A stretch of 64,000 bases of DNA from Enterococcus sp. 9E7_DIV0242 (GTDB lineage Bacteria; Bacillota; Bacilli; Lactobacillales; Enterococcaceae), in contig NZ_CP147247.1 in NCBI RefSeq assembly GCF_002140975.2, forward strand, positions 3,895,001 to 3,959,000, read 5' to 3'. The notes under the pieces are model-generated. The model made no database searches. It was not told where the DNA came from and saw nothing but the letters and a program-made list of their open reading frames with translations. Numbering within the stretch: position 1 is the first letter of the stretch; every line of letters begins with the position of its first letter. This document shows positions 56,086 to 64,000 of the stretch, piece by piece. The position numbers and the translations under genes were made by a program.

Positions 56086-56799
56086 ATGGATAAAAAAAAT
56101 GTAAATACGGGGATCATATCATTGTCAGCCGATTTAGCTGAACCTTATTCAGAAGAACTGATGAAACATAATATGAATGTCATGCCCTTAACAATGGAAA
56201 ACTTTGAACAATACATAGATGAGCTGGATGCAGTCATTATTAGAGAAAATCTGGAGCAGGATGTCAGACACACCTGTCAGTTGCTAGTAAAAATTAAAGA
56301 GAGCTCAGATGCGTTTGTCTGGGTATTTTCTCCTAATACACCTGTCTCAATGCGTATTGTTTATCTTCAACTAGGAGCTGTCGGAGTTATTTCAGATGAC
56401 TGTAAAGCAGACGAACTACAACTGATTATTTCAAATAGTGTCCACAAAAGGAAAAATAGAAAATCTTCAAATTCTGAAGCTGAAATAAATCAAGAAGATG
56501 AGAAAGAAAAGAAATTTATAAAGCTGATACCGAGAAATTCAAGTGTAAAAATCGATGGATTAAGAGAAATCCCTTTGACGAAACTTGAATACAGAGCTAT
56601 TGATTTTCTTTATAGAAATATGAATGCTGCAGTCACATATCAAGAAATATTTGAAGCAGTTTGGGAAAAAGAATTCGATAATAAAAATTATCGCGTTGCA
56701 AATCTTGTTTTTCATCTTAGAGAAAAAATCGAAAAGGATTCCTCAAAACCTATCCTCATCCAAACCGTTCGCTCTAAAGGGTATATGCTAGTCGGATAA
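56086..56799 (+). CDS. Atypical response-regulator-like winged-helix protein of the WxL locus
   Basis: A 237-residue protein. The N-terminal 115 residues have the size and hydrophobic pattern of a receiver (LDAVIIRENL, GAVGVISDDCKADELQLII) but lack the acidic pair and the phosphorylated Asp (the strand ends in Arg); the C-terminal OmpR-type winged helix is clear (IPLTKLEYRAIDFL, YQEIFEAVW, YRVANLVFHLREKI, TVRSKGYMLVG). No histidine kinase is nearby. It probably regulates the following WxL genes without phosphorylation. AAGGAGG precedes the ATG. Confidence 0.8.
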   Translation: MDKKNVNTGIISLSADLAEPYSEELMKHNMNVMPLTMENFEQYIDELDAVIIRENLEQDVRHTCQLLVKIKESSDAFVWVFSPNTPVSMRIVYLQLGAVGVISDDCKADELQLIISNSVHKRKNRKSSNSEAEINQEDEKEKKFIKLIPRNSSVKIDGLREIPLTKLEYRAIDFLYRNMNAAVTYQEIFEAVWEKEFDNKNYRVANLVFHLREKIEKDSSKPILIQTVRSKGYMLVG

Positions 56800-56886
56800 T
56801 TGTCAGTCATGGCGGTTCCTTCAGTGCATAGGAATGACGGTGACGGAAAACAAATGTATTTCATTTTCTAACAAAGATAAATATGG

Positions 56887-56979
56887 GGGAAACACAATAT
56901 GAAATCCTATGCTTATCCGATAGTTAAGAGAATTGAAATAAATGTATTTCTGTCAGTAGGCAGAATACACAAATATTGA
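56887..56979 (+). other. Short leader frame and shared 20-nt word before the WxL adhesin
   Basis: Bases 56887-56906 (GGGAAACACAATATGAAATC) are identical to 26591-26610, upstream of the giant LPXTG gene. In both, GGGA precedes an ATG that opens a short frame: here 56899-56979, 26 codons (MKSYAYPIVKRIEINVFLSV...). The frame ends 17 bases before the adhesin ATG. A leader peptide is possible but not shown. Confidence 0.45.
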
Positions 56980-56995
56980 GGAAAGGAGGAGAAAA

Positions 56996-59900
56996 ATGAA
57001 AATTAGAAATAAGGTCTCTATTTTTTTGGCAGTTGTCCTTTCATTAGCACTTGTGTTTTTCTTCAACTCTGGAAGTAGTATTAGGGCAAATGAAGATGTG
57101 AGTGAATCTAGTACGAACGAAAGCAGCGTAGTAGAAACCGTTCAAAGTTTTGATCCTTCATCAGCATTGACTAAGTTACCACAGACAGAAGAAAGTTTAC
57201 GTAGCCAAGAAGAAATAACTAATGATGAGTTAGATGGTCTTATGTCTGGAACTGCTTATCAATCCAGCACACCTCGTGCTACCGGAGAAATTTCCGGAAG
57301 TATGACACTTGCTCAGCATAAAGCCGAATATGAAGCGAGTTATCGAGCAGCGAGTGATGCTTATCATGCGGCTCATGGTTTTGATCCTGAAAGCGGTAAG
57401 GTGGTAACAGTAGATACTTATACTTCTACTACCTCTTCAGCTAATAGTTGGGGATATGGTTTTGTTCAAGCCTATTCAGATGAAACCGTGACTAAAATCA
57501 TCATGTTAAATGATATCAGTTCACCTACTAGTGGTACTGGTGTGTTTCATAGACGAGCGACATCAATAGAAATTGATGGTGGCGGGTACAAATTGCTTCT
57601 CTATAGAAAAAGCTTGGGGATAGCAACGCCGGCAGCAGGAACTTATCCAGTCTTTCATTTACACGATATGGTTGCTGCAACAGAAACAAATTACAATTCA
57701 ACGGAAGCTGCAGGGTATTGGTCGTTTATTAATGGAGACACATCTACAACGACGAACTTAAGGTCTGATAACTGGTACTTCCGATTTGGCAATGTTTCTA
57801 CTGACTTTGATCAATCTAAATATAACGGGCTAAATACAAGTTATACCAATGTAGGTGGTCGATTTGCTAGAGCAAATTCGGCTGAGGTAACGATGTATGG
57901 TTACAATGTATTGGTAACAGGTAGTGAAAACTTCTATCTAGGAAGCATGATCGTTGAAGACAACACAGTTTGGAAAGGCACGAATGATCGTACCAACTAT
58001 TCAGTTTGTTGGCATGTAGAAAGACAAAGTGATGGTTCAACAGGAATAAATGGTGAATTTACAATTGGTAAAAATGCTTTCGTCTATTTGAGAAATACAA
58101 CGACTTATACTTCCTATCCAGCCGTCTATGCCCATTATTCTACTATAACTGTAGGAGAGGGTTCGTATTACAATGCAAGTATGCAAGGAAGAGCACTTTC
58201 TAATTATGCAGCGTTGAATGGAACGAATAGATACGCACAAAAGAAGTTTGTTGCGAAAGAAGGTTCCCACATTAATTTGTTGTCCAGAGGATCTGGTCCT
58301 GTTGTTAGATTGACTGAAACGACCAATGGAACAACAGCAAATATGGAATTTTTATCAGAACAAAATTCTGAGGTCTTTATCTATGGTAACACTTCAGATG
58401 GAGTCATCCAAATGAATGGTAGTGGAGCCAAATTTGAAATAGTCAGTCCAAAGCAATTTGAGATTCGAAATAGTTTAGCTTCGACAAGCGGAACTTCTGC
58501 TCGATTTTTGACTATCACAGCTGGAAATACCTTTGGAATTTATAATAGTGATATAAATTTGTGGAGAAATGCAACGGCTGTTTCAGCAACCTCTGATTAC
58601 ACCTACGAGAAGGTTAATTACTTTACAGGAGATGGAACAACATTTACGTCTTCTAACAGTGATCTTCAAAGCACTTTTGTACACAACGGTTTCCGAAGAA
58701 TCAACGGGTTGAATGTGGCACCAGAAGTTGTATGGGACCCTGTAACGGATGCGCAAAAATCTTATCAAGCTAGGGTAAGTCTTGGTAATTTACCGACTGG
58801 AGCGTTTGATAATGATGGTGTTCCGATTATGGAAGAAGTGTTTGCGCAAACCGGACAGGCCTTGGTTACATTTACAGATACACGAGGCAATGTTCGAGCA
58901 AATATTCCAATAGATGGAAACAAGTATGCAAAATACACCGATACAGAGTTTCAAATCGCACCTTTAGAGATGAAAGCAACTGCAACAAGAGGAGAAACTT
59001 GGGTCAGTGAGGAAACTCCAGAACCTGTTATTGATGTCACGCCTCCGGAACCAGCAACACTTATGGATGAGAAAATTACAAATGCGACGAAACAGCTTTC
59101 AGCTGAAAATCTTGAAGTAGGAGCTAATGTTCTCATTTCGATAAATGGTGGAAGTTTGATAGGGGTTGGAACGGTTGGCAGTGATGGTAAATGGCTTTAT
59201 AATTTGCCAGGCTACCTGAATGCTGGTGATACTGTGACTATCTATTTAGAAGATAATGCGGGAGATAATCCAACGACTATCACTCCACCTAGCACAAACA
59301 GTGCGGTGGGAAGTAATACAACTGGGAATATCAATCCATATCCTAGTGCGGTGTCTTATATTGATGCCATTTTCCAACCAGCAAAACGCTATACAGTTAT
59401 AGATATCATCCCAGATGCCCCTAGTTTGATCAAGGGTTCAGCTTCTAGTGGTGGTACTACAACCTCTATTGGTGATGAAGTGACCTACACGCTGACTGCT
59501 AAAAATGATAAAGCAGATTCTGTAGATTGGAAAGACGTTGTCTTGGAAGATGTATTAGCTGCGGGGTTAGATTTTGATACTGCTGATCATGGGATCACGA
59601 TTAAACAAATCGATGCTTCCGGCACAGAAACGACTATCCCGTTAGCGGCTGATACCTTTGACTACAATGAAACAACCCGTTTGTTGACGATCAAGCTTGG
59701 TGATATTCCTGCCAAGTACAGCTATGTCGTGACCTTTAAAGTAACGATAGGAAACGATGCTACAGTGGATCAGGATATCATGAATAAAGCAACGGCTAAA
59801 GGGTATTCGCCACAAGAATCGCTAGACCCATTTGTTCCGGGACCAATTACCGGACCATTCAAGGTGATCGATGTCACCTCAGATGAAGTCGGACTCCCGG

Positions 59901-60337
59901 GTGGGACGTTGTATGGCATCCTACAGTTGACTTCCGCACCAACAGTTATCGATTTCAAGACACACACAGTCACAATGAATGACACACGGGTGGAAGAACC
60001 GGAGTTGAACATGCCTCTGACCGTTTCTGATAGTCGGGGCAATCTGAAGAGTTGGACATTGACAGCGACATTAACGAAGGAAATGGCGCATATGGGGGAT
60101 ACGACAAAAATCCTACATGACGCAATTAAATTCAATAATGGCACGACAGAAGACGCTTTGGATGGGGATTCGACCTTGATTAAGACGTATACACATCCGT
60201 CTGCCGGAGATTACGTTGTCAGTAATGACTGGAGTTCCGGAGGAACCGGGCTCAAGCTGGAAGTTCCAGCCGGTTCGGTAAGAAAACTTGGACAATATCA
60301 GGCGGAAATCACTTGGCATTTAGGTGACACGCCTTAA
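56996..60337 (+). CDS. Large multidomain WxL surface adhesin
   Basis: A 1113-residue secreted protein. Signal peptide residues 1-31; a Ser/Thr-rich stretch; residues ~120-560 Asn/Ser/Thr/Gly-rich beta-strand repeats resembling the pectate-lyase-like fold of WxL adhesins; ~670-740 a bacterial Ig-like domain (ANVLISINGGSLIGVGTVGS); ~770-930 a DUF11-type pilin-like domain (GDEVTYTLTAKNDKADSVDW); residues ~940-1113 the WxL domain with SWTLTATL and the terminal ITWHLGDTP. WxL domains bind peptidoglycan non-covalently. GGAGGAG precedes the ATG. It heads a cluster with a small sortase substrate, two other WxL proteins and DUF916. Confidence 0.88.
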   Translation: MKIRNKVSIFLAVVLSLALVFFFNSGSSIRANEDVSESSTNESSVVETVQSFDPSSALTKLPQTEESLRSQEEITNDELDGLMSGTAYQSSTPRATGEISGSMTLAQHKAEYEASYRAASDAYHAAHGFDPESGKVVTVDTYTSTTSSANSWGYGFVQAYSDETVTKIIMLNDISSPTSGTGVFHRRATSIEIDGGGYKLLLYRKSLGIATPAAGTYPVFHLHDMVAATETNYNSTEAAGYWSFINGDTSTTTNLRSDNWYFRFGNVSTDFDQSKYNGLNTSYTNVGGRFARANSAEVTMYGYNVLVTGSENFYLGSMIVEDNTVWKGTNDRTNYSVCWHVERQSDGSTGINGEFTIGKNAFVYLRNTTTYTSYPAVYAHYSTITVGEGSYYNASMQGRALSNYAALNGTNRYAQKKFVAKEGSHINLLSRGSGPVVRLTETTNGTTANMEFLSEQNSEVFIYGNTSDGVIQMNGSGAKFEIVSPKQFEIRNSLASTSGTSARFLTITAGNTFGIYNSDINLWRNATAVSATSDYTYEKVNYFTGDGTTFTSSNSDLQSTFVHNGFRRINGLNVAPEVVWDPVTDAQKSYQARVSLGNLPTGAFDNDGVPIMEEVFAQTGQALVTFTDTRGNVRANIPIDGNKYAKYTDTEFQIAPLEMKATATRGETWVSEETPEPVIDVTPPEPATLMDEKITNATKQLSAENLEVGANVLISINGGSLIGVGTVGSDGKWLYNLPGYLNAGDTVTIYLEDNAGDNPTTITPPSTNSAVGSNTTGNINPYPSAVSYIDAIFQPAKRYTVIDIIPDAPSLIKGSASSGGTTTSIGDEVTYTLTAKNDKADSVDWKDVVLEDVLAAGLDFDTADHGITIKQIDASGTETTIPLAADTFDYNETTRLLTIKLGDIPAKYSYVVTFKVTIGNDATVDQDIMNKATAKGYSPQESLDPFVPGPITGPFKVIDVTSDEVGLPGGTLYGILQLTSAPTVIDFKTHTVTMNDTRVEEPELNMPLTVSDSRGNLKSWTLTATLTKEMAHMGDTTKILHDAIKFNNGTTEDALDGDSTLIKTYTHPSAGDYVVSNDWSSGGTGLKLEVPAGSVRKLGQYQAEITWHLGDTP

Positions 60338-60354
60338 ACATGGGGAGGAGAAAC

Positions 60355-60720
60355 ATGAAAAACAACATCATTCATCTGATTCGACTCTCCATGCTCCTGT
60401 TGCTGACTACCGCTTTTACAGCTGGTGCACCAACCAGTATTGCGGCAGAGAACGGTGGAGCAGTCCAAACCAATGGAGTCATTCAGTTTTATGAAGAAAC
60501 AACGAGTAGTACGACAATACCCAGTACGTCTACCTCAACACCTGTCACAGAGACGTCCTCTTCGGTGTTGCCAGTCACAAAACCTGCTGGGAAATATCCC
60601 TCTACAGGGGAACTGGTGAAAAAAAGTCTGGCTATCAGTGGGTCCGCACTTGTTGTCCTTGTGCTTCTGTTCTTTTTCTGGAAGCGCAGAAAGGATGAAA
60701 AGGAGGCAGACAGCCGATGA
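60355..60720 (+). CDS. Small sortase-anchored protein of the WxL locus
   Basis: A 121-residue protein. Signal peptide to about residue 30; the mature start has NGVIQFYEE; a Ser/Thr/Pro linker; then YPSTGE instead of the standard LPXTG, a hydrophobic helix (SLAISGSALVVLVLLFFFWK) and a basic tail. WxL loci often encode such small LPXTG proteins. ATG 60355 has GGAGGAG before it; the frame is open five codons earlier. Its stop overlaps the next ATG (ATGA). Confidence 0.85.
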   Translation: MKNNIIHLIRLSMLLLLTTAFTAGAPTSIAAENGGAVQTNGVIQFYEETTSSTTIPSTSTSTPVTETSSSVLPVTKPAGKYPSTGELVKKSLAISGSALVVLVLLFFFWKRRKDEKEADSR

Positions 60721-61514
60721 AACAGAAACTATTTTCAGTCAGTCTGCTTGCCCTACTTTCTTTCGGAGTGAGCCATTCCGGAACGATTGCTTATGCAGAT
60801 CCTAGTGTGACGAACCATGGCGTTGTAGAATTTGAAGGCGACTATGGCAAGGATGTACGAGATCCGGAAAATCCCGGAACGATCGTTGATCCTGGCCCAA
60901 GTCCCAGCACCGACGGTCCTTTACGGATTGAGTTTGTGCCTCAATTAGGCTTTGGACAAAATAAGATCACGAAGGGCGACCGCCTCTATGAAGCGAATGC
61001 GCAGCTGTTCTTTGGAGACACCAATCCTAGAGGAAACTTTATTCAAGTCTCTGATTATCGGGGAACCGGCGGCGGCTGGACGCTTCAGGTGCGTCAGGAA
61101 ACTCAGTTTCAAAATGCCAACACACTCAATAATGAGCTGAAGGGTTCAGTCATTTCCTTTGATAAATCCTGGGTCAACTCGACATGGGATTTGTCAAAAG
61201 CGCCGAGCGTGTCTAAAGATGTCGTACGAATCAACAACATCGGAGAAACGTATACATTGGCGGAAGCGTCTAAAGGCAATGGGGAAGGAACGTGGCTGAT
61301 TGAATTTGGTGCCTCAGAAGAGAATACCAATGGTCAGACCAATACGTTAAGCCCTAGACTGACGCTAAACGGCGAACAGGTGGTAGACCCTGCATTTGAG
61401 AACAAGCCTGTTTATAAAAACAGTGCAGTCACTTTGTCTATACCGGAGGCAACTAAAATCGATCCGGTGCCTTATACTACGGTGTTAACTTGGATTCTAT
61501 CTGAGTTGCCATAA
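60717..61514 (+). CDS. WxL-domain surface protein
   Basis: A 265-residue secreted protein with signal peptide (residues 1-28, AYA cleavage) and NHGVVEFEGDYG at the mature start. An acidic Pro-rich stretch follows, then a WxL domain with GGGWTLQVRQETQF (first WxL) and VLTWILSELP (second). It overlaps the small sortase substrate by four bases. It should bind peptidoglycan and partner with the DUF916 protein below. Confidence 0.9.
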   Translation: MKQKLFSVSLLALLSFGVSHSGTIAYADPSVTNHGVVEFEGDYGKDVRDPENPGTIVDPGPSPSTDGPLRIEFVPQLGFGQNKITKGDRLYEANAQLFFGDTNPRGNFIQVSDYRGTGGGWTLQVRQETQFQNANTLNNELKGSVISFDKSWVNSTWDLSKAPSVSKDVVRINNIGETYTLAEASKGNGEGTWLIEFGASEENTNGQTNTLSPRLTLNGEQVVDPAFENKPVYKNSAVTLSIPEATKIDPVPYTTVLTWILSELP

Positions 61515-61559
61515 ATGCAACAAACAAAATACACACACATATCTTAGGAGGAAACACAC

Positions 61560-62294
61560 ATGAAAAACACACACAAATTATGCGGCGCTGCCCTATTAGC
61601 AGTAATTGGATTCGCAGTAGCAGCACCAAGCGCAACACAAGCAGACTGGAAAGGTGACGGTATCGTAGAATTCGAGAAAGATACAACACCAGATACAATT
61701 ACACCACCGGATACTGACGGACCAGTATTGCCTTACCCACCAGTAAACCCAGATCCAGCGGATCTGAAAATCGTTGCGGTAACACCGTTAGACTTCGAAA
61801 AACATGCGATCCTAACAGACGGAAGTGACCAAACTTACACAGTAAAAGCATTCAACGATGCAGCTTTCGGCGACATGGAAAACTTTGTAGAATTCAAGGA
61901 TGTTCGTTCCGTTGATGAAAACACCTACAAAATCGAAGCAGAATTGACAACACAATTCGCAAACGGAAGCAGTGTGTTGACTGGTTCATCAATCAAGTAC
62001 AACAACGTTCGTGTATCAACAAACGGTTCAGCTGGTGCGATTGCATTGGCTCCAGAAGGCGTTGTAACGTCTCCTGCTGCTCTTGAATTGGGCAACAAAG
62101 TAACTTTCTTGGATAATACAAGCACAACTAAAGGTTTCGGACAATACAAACTAGCTTTCGGTCAACGTGGCTTAGCTGCAACTGACGCTGGTTCACCTGA
62201 ACAATCAGTTAAATTGAATGTTTTGGGAACAAACGCTAAAAAAGTTGGTACGTATAAAGCTGAAATTACATGGTCAATCACTGCTGCGCCATAG
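61560..62294 (+). CDS. WxL-family surface protein with degenerate WxL motifs
   Basis: A 244-residue secreted protein with signal peptide (ATQA cleavage near residue 30) and GDGIVEFEKDTTPD at the mature start, a Pro/Asp-rich linker and a WxL-type domain. The first motif, W-x-L in relatives, reads TYKIEAELTTQF, and the second reads TWSITAAP, so the strict W-x-L is lost at both. Codons ending in C (AAC, TTC, GAC) are much commoner than in the flanking genes, which suggests high expression. AGGAGG precedes the ATG. A hairpin follows before the DUF916 gene. Confidence 0.85.
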   Translation: MKNTHKLCGAALLAVIGFAVAAPSATQADWKGDGIVEFEKDTTPDTITPPDTDGPVLPYPPVNPDPADLKIVAVTPLDFEKHAILTDGSDQTYTVKAFNDAAFGDMENFVEFKDVRSVDENTYKIEAELTTQFANGSSVLTGSSIKYNNVRVSTNGSAGAIALAPEGVVTSPAALELGNKVTFLDNTSTTKGFGQYKLAFGQRGLAATDAGSPEQSVKLNVLGTNAKKVGTYKAEITWSITAAP

Positions 62295-62328
62295 ATCGCA
62301 GAGTAAAAAAGAAAGACAGTAAAGTAAT

Positions 62329-62355
62329 GAGTCCCCCCGATAGTATCGGGGGCTC
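62329..62355 (+). terminator. Intra-operon hairpin between WxL gene and DUF916 gene
   Basis: GAGTCCCCCCGATA pairs with TATCGGGGGCTC around a one-to-few-base loop; the stem is very GC-rich but is followed by ATTTCTG, not a T tract. It may be a partial terminator or a 3' mRNA stabiliser for the abundant WxL mRNA. Confidence 0.6.
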
Positions 62356-62383
62356 ATTTCTGATTGAAGGAAGGGAAATTATT

Positions 62384-63469
62384 TTGAACAAAAAATGGCC
62401 GGTTTTACTTTGTTTGGTATACATATTTTCATTCATTGGGTTTGGAATGACCGCTTATGGGGAAGAAACAGACGCTGATATCACGAATGCCGGAGGCTTC
62501 AGTTTTGAAGTGATCCAGCCGGAGAATCAGCGTGATAGCAGCAAAGGCTATTTCGATTTACGAATGACTCCAGGGCAACAGCAGACGGTCCAAGTCAAAT
62601 TAGTCAATCCAACAGACATAGAAATAACAGTAAGTGTAAAGTTAAACGGAGCGAAAACAAATAAGAACGGTGTGATCGAGTATGGTCCGAATACCTTTGA
62701 AAATGATGCTTCATTAACGTATGATTTTGTAGACGTTGTGAAAGGTCCGGAAGAAATCAAGATTCCGGCAAACGGTGAGACAACATTGGATTTGGCAATC
62801 AGCATGCCGGCAGAACAATATGATGGTGTGATCACCGGTGGGATCGAGTTGCAGAACTTGAGCGCTGATTCGACTGAAAATCAAACAGGTTCTGTTATCA
62901 ATAAGTATGCCTATTTGATTGGCATGGTGCTATCAGAAACGGATACCGAAGTTATGCCTGATTTAGCCTTGAATAAGGTCTATCCGGAATTAAGCAATTA
63001 CCGCAATTCAATCTTTGTGAACTTTTCCAATACACAGGCAGTTATTGTCGATGATATGACGGTGGATGCACAAATTACAAAAAAAGGCTCTGATGACGTC
63101 CTTTATGATACGAAAGTAGCCTCCATGCGGATGGCACCCAACTCAATGATCGATTTCCCTATTTCGATGCAGGGTGACCGAATGGTAGCGGGCGATTATA
63201 CAGCCAAAATCGTAGTAACAACAAAAACTGATCGTTGGGAATGGACCGAGGATTTCAAAATCACCGACGATGATGCCGATAAGTTTAACAGCGAGGACCT
63301 AGGGTTGCTTCAAGAGCAAGGGGTCGATTGGACACTGATTGCCATGATCGTAGGCGGCGTATTCTTAGTGGTTGTAATCATTTTCGTGTTGATTCGCCGA
63401 TTCGGTAGTAAAAAGAGCAAAAAGAAGCGCGGAAAAAAACGTCCCAAAAAGAAGACAGGAAAAAAATGA
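62384..63469 (+). CDS. DUF916/DUF3324 WxL-interacting membrane protein
   Basis: A 361-residue protein. Signal peptide (residues 1-25, TAYG), DUF916 (GGFSFEVIQPENQRDSSKGY; VQVKLVNPTDIEITVSVKLN), DUF3324 (SNYRNSIFVNFSNTQAV), then one membrane helix (LIAMIVGGVFLVVVIIFVLI) and a Lys/Arg-rich cytoplasmic tail. Such proteins bind WxL proteins and peptidoglycan. The start is TTG 62384, with AAGGAAGGG eight bases upstream; the ATG at 62270 lies inside the previous gene. It belongs to the WxL operon. Confidence 0.9.
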   Translation: MNKKWPVLLCLVYIFSFIGFGMTAYGEETDADITNAGGFSFEVIQPENQRDSSKGYFDLRMTPGQQQTVQVKLVNPTDIEITVSVKLNGAKTNKNGVIEYGPNTFENDASLTYDFVDVVKGPEEIKIPANGETTLDLAISMPAEQYDGVITGGIELQNLSADSTENQTGSVINKYAYLIGMVLSETDTEVMPDLALNKVYPELSNYRNSIFVNFSNTQAVIVDDMTVDAQITKKGSDDVLYDTKVASMRMAPNSMIDFPISMQGDRMVAGDYTAKIVVTTKTDRWEWTEDFKITDDDADKFNSEDLGLLQEQGVDWTLIAMIVGGVFLVVVIIFVLIRRFGSKKSKKKRGKKRPKKKTGKK

Positions 63470-63493
63470 GTGATGGATTTGGAGGATAGGTAA

Positions 63494-64000
63494 ATGAGTG
63501 TATTAGATTGGTTGTTCATTGGCTTACTATCGAGCGCTATCCTCTTTCTATTATTTATGGTTTTAGTGAGCGTGGGTGCTTTACTGACCGGACGTAATGT
63601 AAAGAAGTTAAAGCAAAGAAAAGTCAAAAACAAAAAGAAACGAAAAAAATTGAAGCGTGCGATCCGTCAGATGCAGGAAAAGCGAAAGCAGCAATGGATA
63701 AATGTACTTCTGCTATTGGTTCTTTCTATTGGTCTGGGGGGAGGCGCCATCTATACGCGCCATTATCAAGGAACGACATTGGGCGAAAGAGATTCAGATG
63801 CGTTGACACAAGGCTATTATTTGGTAGATGAGATCAAAGGACAGCTGGAAGGTGCGGAGAGCGCAGAAAGTAAAACAAAGGTTGCCAAGAACATCAAAGA
63901 CCTGTCCGGGCGACTTTCCAGCTATGGAACGCGTGTGGCCAGCCAACGGCTGACGTTAGAGAATCAGAGTATGTTGAACAAGCAATATAACTACATGATG
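63494..64000 (+). CDS. WxL-locus membrane protein, 3' end cut by window
   Basis: The frame runs open to the last base (169 codons visible). Two hydrophobic segments (residues 6-32 and about 69-88) flank a strongly basic stretch with many Lys/Arg; after the second comes an extracytoplasmic helical part (GYYLVDEIKGQLEGAES). GGAGGATAGG precedes ATG 63494, 24 bases after the DUF916 gene. It resembles the uncharacterised membrane proteins that end many WxL operons; no function can be given. Confidence 0.7.
   Translation, partial: MSVLDWLFIGLLSSAILFLLFMVLVSVGALLTGRNVKKLKQRKVKNKKKRKKLKRAIRQMQEKRKQQWINVLLLLVLSIGLGGGAIYTRHYQGTTLGERDSDALTQGYYLVDEIKGQLEGAESAESKTKVAKNIKDLSGRLSSYGTRVASQRLTLENQSMLNKQYNYMM

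Overview
The window looks like the chromosome of an Enterococcus close to E. faecalis. The evidence is low-GC Firmicute codon use, strong AGGAGG ribosome sites, the glycolipid pair bgsA/bgsB followed by a full FabT-controlled type II fatty-acid cluster with FabK, a glycerol kinase with the HPr-phosphorylated His232, a DUF3042 gene, LPXTG proteins and a WxL surface-protein locus. No rRNA, tRNA or CRISPR array was seen. Family names come from remembered family features; no database was searched.

Layout. 1-3.2 kb: glycolipid glycosyltransferases (bgsA cut by the window edge, bgsB) and a beta-hydroxyacid dehydrogenase. 3.3-15.5 kb: ykuJ-like gene, a leftward FabK-like flavin oxidoreductase divergent from fabT, then fabT-fabH-acpP-fabK-fabD-fabG-fabF-accB-fabZ-accC-accD-accA, making malonyl-CoA and elongating acyl-ACP. 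Three FabT-type palindromes lie in the divergent promoter region. Two arrays of a ~104-nt two-hairpin repeat interrupt the cluster before fabD and before accD. 15.7-18.0 kb: a polar amino-acid ABC importer. 18.4-24.8 kb: the ribosome-assembly/NAD operon yqeG-yqeH-yhbY-nadD-yqeK-rsfS-methyltransferase, then tmcAL and a yebC-type gene. rsfS appears to start at ATC.

24.8-26.5 kb: an ISL3-family insertion sequence with inverted ends, an 8-bp target duplication and a transposase broken by an apparent 2-nt deletion. 27.1-31.4 kb: a giant LPXTG protein built of tyrosine-spaced heptads, split by a single-base frameshift. 31.4-32.5 kb is non-coding and holds two related, covarying hairpin elements before an orphan glpK. 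34.2-39.8 kb: a DeoR-type regulator, DeoC-like aldolase, fructose-family PTS and two dehydrogenases, apparently one pathway for an unidentified sugar or polyol.

40-55.5 kb is mixed housekeeping: Na/Pi cotransporter, AraC-type regulator, lipase, MTHFS, rhomboid protease, yqgQ, glucokinase, a Cys-less rhodanese, DUF488, an FAD protein, DUF3042, a GalT homologue without its nucleophilic His, YiaAB, dnaX, YbaB and a MerR regulator. 56-64 kb: a WxL locus with an atypical winged-helix regulator, a large WxL adhesin, a small sortase-anchored protein, two more WxL proteins, a DUF916/DUF3324 anchor protein and a membrane protein cut by the window edge.

The most unusual signals are the intra-operon hairpin arrays, the paired structured elements before glpK, the rsfS ATC start, the tyrosine-heptad surface protein and the GalT-like protein.
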